64,000 nt of DNA from Crocodylus rhombifer (Eukaryota; Chordata; Crocodylia; Crocodylidae), in assembly GCA_038503035.1 (NCBI GenBank), contig JAVSML010001068.1, positions 503,323 to 567,322 of the forward strand. Reading direction: 5' to 3'. How positions within the stretch are numbered: the first letter of the stretch is position 1; every line of letters begins with the position of its first letter. The position numbers were made by a program, and so were the translations under genes. Shown here piece after piece: positions 47,282 through 58,735 of this stretch. Under the pieces are notes generated by a model. It was not told the origin of the DNA. It saw only the letters and a list, made by a program, of their open reading frames with translations, and did not search any database.

Positions 47282-48699
47282 CTAGCATAGAAAACATACA
47301 CCAATACAATCATTATATTTGTAAAGGTATTGTAGCTAACAGTATAAATATTTAATCATTCTTTACACTTGGATAGATTATTTGTAAGGATATAAATGTA
47401 TATGCATATACACATACTCATGCATACACAGAAGTGACAAAAATAATTTCAGACTTCTTTAGGCTCCTTGAAAAAGGAATTCAGTGAAATTAAAGGAAAA
47501 AGCAGTGCAGCATAAAAGTTATTCTGATCATTGGTGAATAATGCCAAAAAGTGCCCAAACAACTTAAAGCCAGGTTTCTTTGACAGTCCTATTCAGTAAC
47601 TATATACAGCTACTTATGATAACACAAGTAATGTATTTTCCTTTTAAGTCATAAGAAAGGAAAAAAGCAGAAATAATAAAGGTTTGTATGTGTGCATGTA
47701 CTCCATCTTTTTGCTGGATGATGATAGTTAAGGGTAAATGAATGCATACTGTCTATGTTTTCTGCTTCTTGAATACTGTTCTTTGAAAATGGGATAAAAA
47801 CTCAAAATTTGCAAGGTATGCATTTTGTCATTTCCAGTCTGCTGTTTAGAGACAGTGCCTAAACCCAGAACAAATGTACTCATACACACACACACTGGGT
47901 ATCTTCCCAACCCCTCATGGTTCACAGAACAGGAAAAGAGAAATTTAACCACAGATTTCTGGATAAGGAGTATCCTGCCATGCCTGTAAGGCTCATCGGT
48001 AGAATGGCTGTGGCACGTGGGAGAGGTTTATTTAACTAGCAGAGCTTTTGCTTCTATTACTACAATGATACATGTTCCAGTGGATTATACACAGCACTGT
48101 TACAGTCTTGCTATGAGGAGAAAACATACCAGTTATTTAAACTGGTCTACTGCTTTAAAAAGGCATTTCTAACTAAGCAAATTCTCCTACAAAATATTAC
48201 AATTTCAGTTATAAACTGCTACTGAATTTTAAAAACATATTATTAGAATGCTTCATATTAAAAAGAGAGGGAGAGGAAGAAGAAACTAAACATTTGAAAC
48301 TCAGGCACCTGAAAGTTACAAAACATTTAAGTGTCAGGAATTTCAGAGAGTTATGGCTTTGTAACTAACTCTGATCTTAACCTGCCCTTGATACCAGTTT
48401 TCTGCCCATGGCTCTAGAATCCACTTAACTGCAATCACTCTACTGCTAAAAGAAGATGCTTCCTCTAAACATAGCAATAGCATGCAGGAAAGCAATTTAG
48501 GGGTTAGCTGAATATTTGTTCTACTACATATTTGACATACCATCAAGCAGATAACTTTTATAGTGAAGTAAGAAATGGTTTTCCTGACTTTGTGAATGTG
48601 TTCAATTGTTGGAATCTATTCTAATCCCTCATCGAGACAAACCTGAGATCTTTCATGGCTTTTAAATAAAAAAAGATAAGGCCCATGCACAAAGCACAC
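47282..48699. other. ABCA13 intron, nothing recognised
   Basis: AT-rich intron with a short CA run near 47884. No feature found. Confidence 0.45.
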
Positions 48700-48867
48700 A
48701 TACAATCCAGAAATGCCAACAGCCTGTGTCCAGTGCCTTCTCTTCAGATGTAGATGGCCTAGGTTCGAACCCTTGCTCCAAACTGGACACTGGAATGATC
48801 TGAACTGAAGTCTTCCATTTCCCTGGTAAGCCTCCGGCCAGACTACAGGGTACACTTGGACTGGTGC
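48700..48867 (-). repeat. tRNA-like SINE remnant
   Basis: On the plus strand CCTAGGTTCGAACCCTTGCT (about 48760-48780) matches a pol III B-box (GGTTCGAACC, self-complementary). No cloverleaf can be folded, so this is not a tRNA gene. It continues into the repeat at 48868 and may be the part missing from the 42305 copy. Confidence 0.45.
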
Positions 48868-49330
48868 TTCCCAGTCTCTCCTGTTGAAACTGTCCAACTT
48901 TGCATAAATCATTTATTGGAACAAAAACTTGAACCTAGCCGAGTCCCCTAACCAGTTCCCATATCCCAGCTAAGTGTTCTAACTACAATGGTATGAAGTC
49001 AACATTTATCTGCTGTTCTGTCTCTTGGGTTGGGATCACCAGTGAGAAGTGAAAGGCTCAGCTGTTTTTGCACGGTCTTGGAGTGAGGACTTTCAGTGTG
49101 CGCAGCAAAAGCAATAACTATTGCCCTCCATAAATGTGCCACTGGCACCTTGTGACAGTGGTAAAAACAAATAACTATGTACACTCCACTCTACAGAGTA
49201 GAAGTTCAGGCATTCACCTGGGGTACACTGCAACATGTGCTCATGCTATGGCAGAACTTGCCTTTTAGTTGCTTTACCTTGCAAGTTAATTATTTTATTG
49301 AAATTAAGAGCTATTTTCAATTTGTTTTAA
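48868..49330. mobile_element. Unclassified dispersed repeat, copy 2
   Basis: Same sequence and orientation as 42305-42780, with a ~20-bp deletion near 49085. Both copies end after GAGCTATTTNCAATTTNTTTT. The shared right end, with one copy extending further left, is the pattern of a retroposed family with one fixed end. Confidence 0.8.
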
Positions 49331-50173
49331 TGAAGTGGCATAACTGGTAAATATATTTACATTACTAATAACCACCTCTAAGTTAGGCATTTCCAAGTAG
49401 CTGCTGACAAACTACATAAAAACCCCAAATGTCACACACTGGACTCCCACCTCTTCTAACTGGTTTTTCACCTTCTCCTCACATATATAAAGAATTTTTG
49501 CTGCATTTTTTAATCTTATGGCTGCATGGCCCTTTGAACATTAGGGAAAAACAACTAACAGAAAAAAATCCCCACAAAAACTCCAACAAAACAGCTAATG
49601 CTGCTCTGGCATTTTAGAGCCTTTAGTGGCTAGAGTTTCATAGGCTTAGTCAAAAGATACTGAGACTATTCTAAGAAGGCTAAATCTTCAAGTTTCACTT
49701 GGCTTTTTTTCTTTCCTAACTCAGGTAAGAATTGTATTGAAGCCACTGTGAGTTTCACCCAGGGACAATTCAGGATTTAGCCTGGGGCTTGTGAATTTTT
49801 TCACTAGATATATTAAGGAGTTCAGCACCTAAAATAGCAGCTATGGCAGCGTTTTACTTTTCATGTTATGGTTTAACTCAGTAAGACTAAAACAAAAGAA
49901 AAATTGTGTGACATACAAAAAAGCTTTAAGACAAAAAGTGAATCATCATTCCCTGAAAAAACTGCATCTTAAATATTATCACTTTCTCCTCACCAGTGCT
50001 TTCATTTCCAACTAATGTTATCAGTTTCTCAGAAACTACCACAATTGGAAGTCTTTTGCTACTAACCACAGAGCCTTTGTTTCACACATTCTGAACATGC
50101 CCAAACAATTGCTCTTGACCACACAACTTGAAATGAAAGGTAAAGAAAGGTAAAATAAAAAGAGCATTTTTAC
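49331..50173. other. ABCA13 intron, nothing recognised
   Basis: AT-rich intron adjoining the donor of the linker exon. Confidence 0.45.
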
Positions 50174-50372
50174 CTCCCCCCTTGGAATTCCCAAGCTGAT
50201 GTCTTTCACAGCAGTGCTTCTCCTACTGAAACCACGATACAATTTTTTGAGGTTATATAGCAGAAGGACATCATTATCATTACTAGTTCTTCCACCAAAG
50301 ACCCTCTTTCGTTCCATTGCTACATCTATGTCTTCTGAAGGATTGACTGTGCTGCTGATGGAACAATGGCCC
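50174..50372 (-). CDS. ABCA13: ABCA13 exon, linker and start of NBD2
   Basis: This exon is 199 nt: one base completing the split Arg codon, then 66 codons from Gly-His-Cys-Ser to Pro-Arg-Gly-Glu. It follows a TTCATTTAG acceptor and ends at GAG|GTAAAA in phase 0. The first ~25 residues form a charged, variable linker (SEDIDVAMERKRVFGGR). The remainder begins nucleotide-binding domain 2, with the A-loop region LLLYNLKKLYRG and the strand AVKDISLGIPRGE that always precedes Walker A in ABC ATPases. The domain start matches ABCA13 (KRVF.GR followed by VLYNL). The ATPase acts on the cytosolic side and powers transport. The linker is the least conserved part, as expected. Confidence 0.94.
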
Positions 50373-52435
50373 CTAAATGAAGAACACAATGAATGCCAAA
50401 TGGCAAATTACACCCTATTATATTACAAGCATCTAAAAAAAGGAGCACTTGTCTATTTATAGTTGCATTATGGTTCAGGCATTCAAATCTCAATAGAATC
50501 CAATGGGTGCACTGATCCTGAATTTTCTCTTTCCAATTCCCAGTAATTTTGAGGAGCAAAGTCCGTATTTCATTTCTTATATGGAAAGAGATTACATTCA
50601 GTTCTTTTGGGGACACAGGAATGGTGAAGGGAGGCTGAAAGGTCATTTTGATATGGCATTAAATCTTCTCTATAAGTTGAAAATAAGCTCAAGTGAGATG
50701 TGAGAAGAAGCAATTCTTGCAATATGGGAGCATGGAAAGAAAAATGCACTTAGGTACTAGACAGGTTTGTAAAAAACAACAACAACAAAAATGATGTTAC
50801 ACGTTCCAGGTTAGCTCAAAATGAAACCTTCTTAAGAAATACTTGCTATGCTCTTTTCTAATGTAGATGCATGTTAATGGGGAAAGGAAGAAAGAGAAGA
50901 CACACAAGCAAAATAAACAGGCAGCAACACAGGTGTACCCAGGGAAAAACAATTCAGACCTTTTCTATTCATGGAAAATTAAATGAAACCATAGCACTTC
51001 AAAAGCTGGTCTTGGAGAAGCTGGGAGTGTGAGGTAGCATCTCTAGAAATGTTGCAAGGGCTTAATGCTGAAATTAGGCCAGCTCTGAAGAAAACACATG
51101 TTATTATGATGGAAAGCAGTAATGTGGGTATAGAAGTCTTGTGCATCCAAAATAGTCCTCTCTTACACAAGGAAGAGGAACAAAAAGAGAGCTTGGAGAG
51201 TACACTCTCACTGTTCTGTACCAAGACGACAACAGAGCATGAACAACAGGTACCACAAGGTTCATGATCTGTTGTACTACCATATTCATGCCCTATGCTA
51301 CTTCACAGCTCTTTCAAGTACAGTAGTTTAGTACAGCACTGTTGTCTTACTGTCCCCAGTGTTCTCTGCAATTCCACGTCAAATGCAAATGAGGAAATAG
51401 TGTTGTCTGATGCACCATTACATCTCCACAACTGTAATGAGTCCAGGGTGACTGGAAGCCAGGAGAACATACTGAATAAGCCATTCTTCCTATTCCTATG
51501 CTCTGGTGCTGGCATTTTCCCCATAAACACAGTGGAAGCTTTTGTAGAGAAGGTGAAATGGAAAAGCAGCATTTTACATGAACCACTGCCCAGAACCTGT
51601 TAGGTGTTGCTCTGTTGTTGCTCCTTTCTGCTCTGGGTAGCAGAGGTGGGCAAGCATCTAAACCAATGGGCTTTCTGCCATCTATAAATACTTGATTGTC
51701 TATTGGGAGCTGACTTGGTCATTTTGTACTAAATCATTACTAAGCTTTCACCTATGGAAATAATCAGGACTCCTACGTGTCCATCAACCTCTGATGAGGA
51801 ACAGATTTTATGTTATATATATCTATATATCTTTTATATTATATATAGCAGGATCTAGCTTTAGGGAGCACAGGTCAGTGCAACATACTGCATTACACAA
51901 GAGTTCACACACAAGGAAAGAGTGTTTAATCATCCTAAAGTATTTTGCAGATGACTGCTTTGCAACACGATCTTTCAGTAAACAGGGATGAGGGAAGAAG
52001 AGAACCCTGCAAGCAAATAACAGAAGTCGACAGTTCCCTAACCGTGTGTTTTTTTTCTGGATATCTGGTCGCTTAGAGGCCAGGAATTAATGTAAAAGAA
52101 AGAAAATCCAAGATGCTATACTGGCAAAATTCTTTTTGGATACTAGAACCAGCATTAGAACAGAGTTATATATTTTCTTTTCTCAGTTATTTGATTAAAT
52201 TTTAAATGTTATGCTTCCTCTCACAACTTACCTTTTCAAGTTCTCTTTTCCAGCACATGTAACCGATAAAGATACAGAAATAGAAAGCTATAATACATGA
52301 GCTCATTAGAGCCAGATAGAATAGTGATCAGATATAATCTATTTCCTAGTGTGCAATAGGATTTCATTTCCCTTTTTCTTTGGGAAATTAGTTAATATCC
52401 ACAAAAGCAGAGTGTAAATAATAGATGCAACAAAC
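50373..52435. other. ABCA13 intron, nothing recognised
   Basis: AT-rich intron between the linker exon and the last membrane exon; a TATA-rich run lies near 51816-51846. No element or extra exon seen. Confidence 0.45.
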
Positions 52436-52689
52436 CTTGGTTTTTGCATCAGATCCCAGTGCAAGAAAACCCGCAGGAGAAGGAGGACTGTTCCCTGCAG
52501 GGCCATTTCCACAAAGATCCAACCAAGGAAATTCATCTCAAAAGGACTCACATAAGAATCAATTCCAAAATTACTTGTCAGGTCAAACTTGATTTGATTG
52601 TAGGAGAGTTCTATTAAACCCTGGCCCAAGCAGAATTGGGGGAAAACAATAAAAGCCCATTTGAAGATGCTGTAGAGATTCTCAAAACT
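52436..52689 (-). CDS. ABCA13: ABCA13 exon, last TMD2 segment
   Basis: This exon is 254 nt and starts in phase 0 with Ser-Phe-Glu-Asn after a CTGCAG acceptor. It ends two bases into an Arg codon at CCAAG|GTTTGT. It reads 84 codons, including [20 protein letters not shown], the extracellular or luminal piece [18 protein letters not shown], and a final strongly hydrophobic helix ([11 protein letters not shown]) before HWDL. This is the end of the second membrane domain, just before the chain enters the cytosol towards nucleotide-binding domain 2. The segment is highly similar to human ABCA13 as I remember it and clearly less so to ABCA12, ABCA1 or ABCA4. The frame joins the neighbouring exons exactly. 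The longer open frame running past position 52436 is read-through into intron. Confidence 0.95.
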
Positions 52690-53596
52690 CTGCAGAAGAT
52701 GGATTTAGGGAGGGTTGGGCGAAGAGAGAAAAGGCAAAAACTTTGAATCACCATCCAACAGAAAAAACAAACAAAACAACAACAAATCAGTCATACCTAA
52801 AATCTATGAGCTTTATTCTAAACTCATCAGTATTTTAACTCCACTGTTTTTCAGTATAAAAATTATCCTTATTTGCACCAATCTGAAATATGAATCAAGT
52901 CCTAACTTCTCCACATTTTATTAGATTTATTAGATGGACATGCAAATCAATCCTTTGGCCTAGGAACCAGCTCTTATTCTATATTTTACAGTTCCTAGCA
53001 CAATGGAATCCTAGCATGTTGTGGTTCATAGATAATGCCAGATTACTATTACTGCTACATGATACAAATATTCCACAGCGGGCATGTCTACACATGCACC
53101 AATACTGCACAGTAATTTAGGTTACTTCCCCAAGAGCTGGAGTGTAATTCGATCTCTGATGCCCAGTTATAGTAACAGGAAGAGATAGCTGCTGGAAACC
53201 GCTAAACGTTATCTATCACTTCTGTGAAGCTTTTGTTATATTCACAAAAATCTAATATAGAAACAAAATGTTTCTAGCTTCTTCAGTAAAAATATTAAAT
53301 GTGAAAGTCATGGTACCATAACAGGAGATATACAATTTAAGTGAGATTAGGTGCACTATGAGGAAACACTTGGTATTTCATCAATATATTATACATAATA
53401 AATCTGTTGACATAATGGAGGACAATGTAAGGATTACAGCCAGTTAAATCAGCTTTTCTGTGATCTTGCATTTCCCAGATCAGCATACTAAAAAATCCAA
53501 AGCAGATTCCTCTCCTAGTAAATCATTAAATCTAAATCCAAAATATAATCCAAATCTAGATTCAAACAAATTTCCAAGCCAAGCCTTTTACATATA
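52690..53596. other. ABCA13 intron with DNA-element fragment
   Basis: AT-rich. GGGCATGTCTACACATGC at about 53080 resembles the terminal sequence of a non-autonomous DNA element seen in many sauropsid genomes; only one end is visible. Confidence 0.4.
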
Positions 53597-53930
53597 CAGT
53601 ATAACCTCATAAATCCAGCATCCTTGGGACCTAGGCACCTGCCAGAAATTTGAAAATTCTGGATTTTTGAAACATGAGGAAAGTACATAGCCTTAGGACA
53701 ATCTTCTTTGCTATTACACTATACAAGTGACTGAGCATTGTTGGAAACAATAGCTGCAGACTGACGAACAAAAACAATGGCAGCCGGAAAAGTGCCGAAC
53801 TTCTGGAGAAATTTCTGCAGTATTGGGAAACTATTTTTAATGCAATAATGCAGTGTACTGTATTTTTTTAAGGTGCCGGATTTTTGAGAATTCCGGAGTT
53901 TTAAAAGCCGGATTTTATGAGGTTTTACTG
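53597..53930. mobile_element. pogo/Tigger-like MITE
   Basis: 334 bp with ends CAGTATAACCTCATAAATCC and, inverted, CAGTAAAACCTCATAAAATC, the form of pogo/Tigger (Tc1-mariner) termini. The left flank is TA, as expected for the target; the right flank (CA) has mutated. The inner arms repeat CCGGA blocks. No transposase. Confidence 0.75.
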
Positions 53931-54352
53931 CATTTTGAAACATTAATTGTCCATCGTCTCCTCTTAATACACAAGCCTAATTTTTATCAAGTATAATGAA
54001 AAGTATATACGTGTGTTAATGAGCATATCATTATCCACACAATAAATGTCAGATCCTAGAAAAAATTAGCATATCGCTTATGTTAATATTATTCAAACAA
54101 ATTTTGTAAAGCATATTATCTACTCAATAGACCTGAACAATTCTCATTATATGCAAATTATGAATTAACAGTCTGGAAAATATCAAAGTTTCAATTAAAG
54201 CTGGGTTTTTTTTCCCATTATTAGAGTGCAAACACTTTTTTGGTAAACATATGAAACAAAAATTAACCTTGGATGGTGCAAGAAAGTAGCTTTAACCTAC
54301 TTTCATAACCCACAAAAGCTTATAGCCTATGAATAGCATCAAACTGATGCCA

Positions 54353-54431
54353 CATCTGATGAAATAGGTTATAGTCTTCAGAAGCTTATGCCTTTTTGAG
54401 TGAGTTAAGTCTTTAAGGTGCTCCTCTGCCT
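54353..54431 (+). repeat. Dispersed 3'-motif repeat, copy 2
   Basis: ACATCTGATGAAATAGGTTA then CAGAAGCTTATGCC and a TTTAAGGTGCTCCTC block. Related to 30484-30545; lies just beside the 54502 exon. Confidence 0.6.
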
Positions 54432-54501
54432 GACAAAGCAGGCCACACAGTAATTTCTATACCACTTACAGGAAAAATTAAAGCTCAGGGCTTATACTGA
54501 C

Positions 54502-54658
54502 CTGTGTTTTGGTAATTATAGCTAACAAACGAGGCAAGAGAGTCACCAGCATGGTACAAAGACCAAACACAAAATTTAAGGAGATGTAAGAAATGAAGGC
54601 TACATCTGAACTTGAGAAGAATCTGGACACAAAATACATCCATGGTAAAGCTGCATAT
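54502..54658 (-). CDS. ABCA13: ABCA13 exon, TMD2 membrane helices
   Basis: This coding exon of a large ABCA-subfamily transporter is 157 nt: one base completing an Arg codon, then 52 codons (Tyr-Ala-Ala-Leu-Pro-Trp to Thr-Gln), ending in phase 0. It is bounded by a TTTCAG acceptor and a CAG|GTCAGT donor. The peptide is hydrophobic and contains [10 protein letters not shown] and [19 protein letters not shown], which I recognise as the end of transmembrane domain 2 of ABCA13 by memory comparison with the human protein. The family moves lipids across membranes; ABCA13 itself is poorly characterised and its substrate is not settled. This is the most 5' exon recognised here. The preceding membrane exon was not found between 54659 and 64000 and probably lies beyond the right edge. 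No stop or frameshift is present. Confidence 0.93.
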
Positions 54659-56740
54659 CTGAAACGAGAAAAACAAGTAGAACTGCAACATAAATAATTT
54701 AGGTTCACTCTGCTTCCTGATTCATCTGCTCAGTATCCTGGGCATTCCCCTAAAGAAAACACAACACCTGTTTGCTGATTTTAAGGTTTATAATCTCTTC
54801 CCTAAATTCTTCCTCCTCACTTTTATATCTAGCATATCATACTTTCCTGAATTCCACACACATATTTCCTATTTTGATACAAACAGATAACTCATTCTTT
54901 TAAATTTATCAGCTTCATATCTTTTCTTTCACTCTTCCAGGAACCTCACAACCTTTATTTCTGAATGATTACTAACCCAGGTCATTTTCAGTAGTTAGGC
55001 ATCAGTGAGATACAGTAAAACACATTTGTTTAGGCATAAACCACAGGCTTCAAGCTATCACTGGTTATTATAATGACAACAAGCTGGAATGGAAACTAAG
55101 GAGCTCTGACCATTATGCCTAAATGATAGCATATGTCTGCTACAGACAGCACATTTAGTACAATTAATTATATATGGCAGACAATAATGGCTGGTACAGT
55201 GGTTGTCGTTAAAAACCAACAGTAACATGAAGTTACTGAAGAAACTACCAAAAGTATGGCAGCTATATTTTCTATGTAATTAATTAAATGAGTACAGAAA
55301 GCAAGACAAGAGAGATCATGGGCCCAATTAGGGCTTCTGTCACCCATATAGGGTAAAAAGTTATCCTTTTATGACGAAGAGTGAGATGGCTCCACCAGAC
55401 ATTGCCCCCAAATGCAGCTCAGAGCAGTTAGCTATAGCCAAGTATGACTGTCCTACAAAGAACAGCTTATTGGATAGAAAATGCAAGCTTCTGTGTAGTT
55501 AAAAATGGGAGGACTGTATACACAATGCAAGGAGCAGAGCCATTAAGGATGCACTAATGATTCAAAAAAAAAGAAAGAAAGAAAATAAATATGATAATAT
55601 ATGCAGTTCCATCAGCTATTACAAAATCAATTTGGACTTGAGCATTTTTAGGCATATACTCCAGATACACTCATTTTGCCTTGAAATCTATTTTTCTTTC
55701 CTACCCTGTGCCATCCGTCTATGAATATATAATGGTCTCTATGATAATGGTCCTATCTAGTCTTAACACTAGATTATGTCACACTTTTCAGTCAATTTAT
55801 ATCTGAGGATCTCCACATACTCAACAGAACCTGCCAAGCTCACTGAATCATAGGGGTGGTTTGTTCCTGGTATACAGAAACAGAAAAAGAAGTGACGTTT
55901 TCAAAATCTCAGAAGTTTGGGGCTGAATGAAGACCGCAACTTACATTCCTTGGCACTCAATTCTCTTTCCCTTTTTCCCTTCCTTCTTCTGCAGTTCCTT
56001 TAACTGGAGCTGGAAAATCACTAGTCCAAGGCTTGCTCCAAGTTACAACAATGTAACTACAGTATAAAACACTAGGTTCAGCAGAATGAAATAATTAAAT
56101 GGAATTCATCTTGATTTAAATGTGAGCAGATTTAAACCTAAGTAGGCTACGTATGCTAAGCAATAAGACAGTTCATACCAGCCAGCCCCAGATTCTATTT
56201 TATCTACTTGCAACTGTTAGATTTTATTTTGTTTGAACTAATGATAGATCAGTCTGGATAGAAGTACATGAAAGACAATGCTGTAAAAACGGTTCTTCCA
56301 GCAAGCAGAGAATAAAGACAGCTAAGTCCTAAGCCTGAGAAGCTTTCAAAATATTGGTAACTTTGCTTGAATGAAATACAATGAGACGTTTTTAAAACAT
56401 CATGTAGTTAAACTTCCTTCATACAATCTTTATCTTAGGCAGGGCAAGACTCACAAATCACAATTTTTCTGAAAAAAAGAGGGGAAAGTGTGCTACATGG
56501 AATATGGATACAGAGAAGTTATGTAAGGTCCTATATACTGTGTAGTGTAGGAAAAACCTGTGTAGGAGGATTGGGGATGGAGGAGATTGGGAAGAAGGCT
56601 CTCTATAAATAAATCAGTTTGTGTACTACAGAGTTTCACAGAGGCAGGTTAAATTTCTGAATACTTGATTGTGACCGTACTTTTAAGAGTTCCTGAAAGT
56701 AAGACTTTTTCCATTGTCTCTGAAATCTACAAGTTATCTT
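54659..56740. other. ABCA13 intron, nothing recognised
   Basis: AT-rich intron upstream of the first recognised exon. I looked for the preceding membrane exon on the minus strand and did not find it. Confidence 0.45.
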
Positions 56741-56744
56741 CTTG

Positions 56745-58735
56745 GCTAGGGACAGACATTCAAAAAGCCAGAGCCTGAATTAGTTCAACCTTTGCAGCTT
56801 AGTTCAACCTGTCTAGGCTTTGTAACAGGATAAATATTCTCCTTGAACCAAGGCAATGCAGGCACATGCCTGAAGTTGCTCAGGCCAGAAGCAGGGGTGT
56901 GCTAAAGCAGGCCCTCAGCTGCAGGGAAGCTGTGTTGCCTGGGGAGTGGCCAGTCCAGGCTGATCTGGGCAGAGAGGGGTTTAATTCTTCCCTCTCTATC
57001 CCACCAACAGGACCAAAGCAGGGTCTGCCAGGCACTCCCCCCTCACTGCTGCAGCAGCAGGACACCATGGACCCTTAGGCAGACAGGAGCAGGGAGGAGA
57101 GTCAATTTCCCCTCTATCCCCACTGGGAGCCAGGTCTGCCCACCGTTGCAACCGTGCTCCCTGCCCCAGAACAGGCCCTGTGCTGTCCCCTCCACTGGAC
57201 AATGGAGGGAGGAGGAATAACCCATGTCCCTGCCCCTCAATCCGAAGGGGCCCTGCTGGCCAGCACCTGGCTGTGTCCCAACCCCGCTGCTGCAGCGGGA
57301 GGGGGAGGGCCCTCGTTGGGGGCAGTAGTCCCTGTCATAATGTGGGGGAGCGTGAGCCCCTTCCCAGTGGGGGTGCTGCACTGAGGGGCTGGCAGAGCTT
57401 CAGCGGGCTGCATGTAGCAGCACCAGGGTCTGAAGTGGGCCAAACCCCTGCAAGCCCGCTGCAGCATAGAGTGGCCCCTGCCAGGAAGGAGCTCATGTTC
57501 CATGAAGCCACGACAGGCCACTGTCTGTCATGGTCACTCACCACTTGCCACTCCAGCTGCCAGGCAGGGGCAGGGCTGCTCAGTCTGTGCTTTGGCCACT
57601 CCTCTCCAAGCCTGAGGGGGATTATTCAGCTGCTGGCTCCAAACAAAGGCCAAGCAGTGGCTGCAGCCAGGCCAGATAGACACCACTGCAGTGCCAGTGG
57701 CTGAATAAGATCCCTTCTTCTGGGAGGGGGCTTGTTCCAAGCACAGAGAGGCCACTGGGACCATAGTGGGGTCTGCCAAGTCCAGCTGCTGCCACTTTGT
57801 GGTTGGGGCCAGTGGCTGAATAAAGCCCCACCCTGCCTAGAGGGGGCTCGCCCCAAACACAGAGTAGCAGTGGCTGGGCTGGGCTGGGCAGACCCCACTG
57901 CAGTGCCATGTGCCCAGCCTAGCCACCACTGCAGCAGCCCATCATGGCTTCCCAGAGTGTGAGCCCCTTCCCAGCAGGGTGCAGCAGTACTCTGGGGGTC
58001 TTGAAGGGCTCTGGCCCACCACAGACCCCTGTGCTGCCACGCACAGCCCATCGCAGCTCTGCCAGCCCCGCAGTGTAGTGCTCCCGCCAGGAAGGGTCTT
58101 ACACTCCCCCACATTATGACAGGGGCTGCTTCCCCCAACAAGGGCCTCATCCCCTCTTGCTGCAGCAGGAGGAAGGGGGCATGGCCAGGCAGGGTCCCTG
58201 GGGAGGGACAGCAAGAGTGGTGACAAGGGCGGGGTCACCCAACTGCCTGTGGGGGTAGAGGGGAGACTAACTGTCCTCCCTGCCCCGCTCTGCCTCAGAG
58301 GCCATGGTACCCTTGTGCTGCAGCAGTGAGGGGGGAGTGCCTGGAAGACCCTGCTTGGGTCACTGCCGGTGGGATAGAGGGGGGTGGAACTAAACCCTGC
58401 CCTGGCCAAACCCCCACCCCTGCCTGTCCTTGCTCTGGCTGGGAAGCAGAGATGTGGGGACAGCCTGGCTGGGCTAGAACAGAGAGCCCAGCCCCAAGAG
58501 CATGCTGGGATGCTGGGGGTCTCTGGTTTAATTTAAACCAGCAAGGGCCTGGGACAGACATTGCATAAACCGGTTTGAGCCAAATCAGTTACCATATTCA
58601 ATCAGGTTTGTGTCAAATCAGTTTCAGCTATTTTGAAACTGGTTTATGTGCACTGAATATCTGTTCTGTTACAGGTTTAAACCAGTTTCTGATCACTTAA
58701 ACTGGTTCATGTGTGATGCCCTTGACTTTAACTGA
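56745..58735. mobile_element. ~2-kb fold-back element with GC-rich core
   Basis: The left arm (from TAGGGACAGACATTCAAAAA) and the reverse complement of the right arm (from GGGCATCACACATGAACC) share blocks such as TGTAACAG.A.A.ATATTC. The right arm matches the arm at 8700-8870. Between them lies the palindromic core 56960-58410. No transposase and no clear target duplication. Confidence 0.6.
56960..58410. repeat. ~1.45-kb GC-rich imperfect palindrome
   Basis: Arms of about 700 bp around a centre near 57690-57730. Paired blocks include CCTGTCATAATGTGGGGG (57331) with its complement at 58107-58124; GGCACTCCCCCCTCACTGCT (57031) with its complement ending at 58341; and the CTCTATCCCACC blocks at both outer ends. 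The interior has GTGGCTGAATAA units at 57695 and 57811. Open frames of up to 174 codons on both strands are products of the base composition. Confidence 0.85.

Noticed and set aside
48755..48785. Possible tRNA gene from the GGTTCGAACC box
   Set aside because: No acceptor stem or D-arm can be folded around it; it sits in a dispersed repeat, so a SINE remnant is more likely.
57180..58150. 174-codon open frames on both strands
   Set aside because: Low-complexity products of the GC-rich palindrome, mirrored on both strands as expected for inverted arms.
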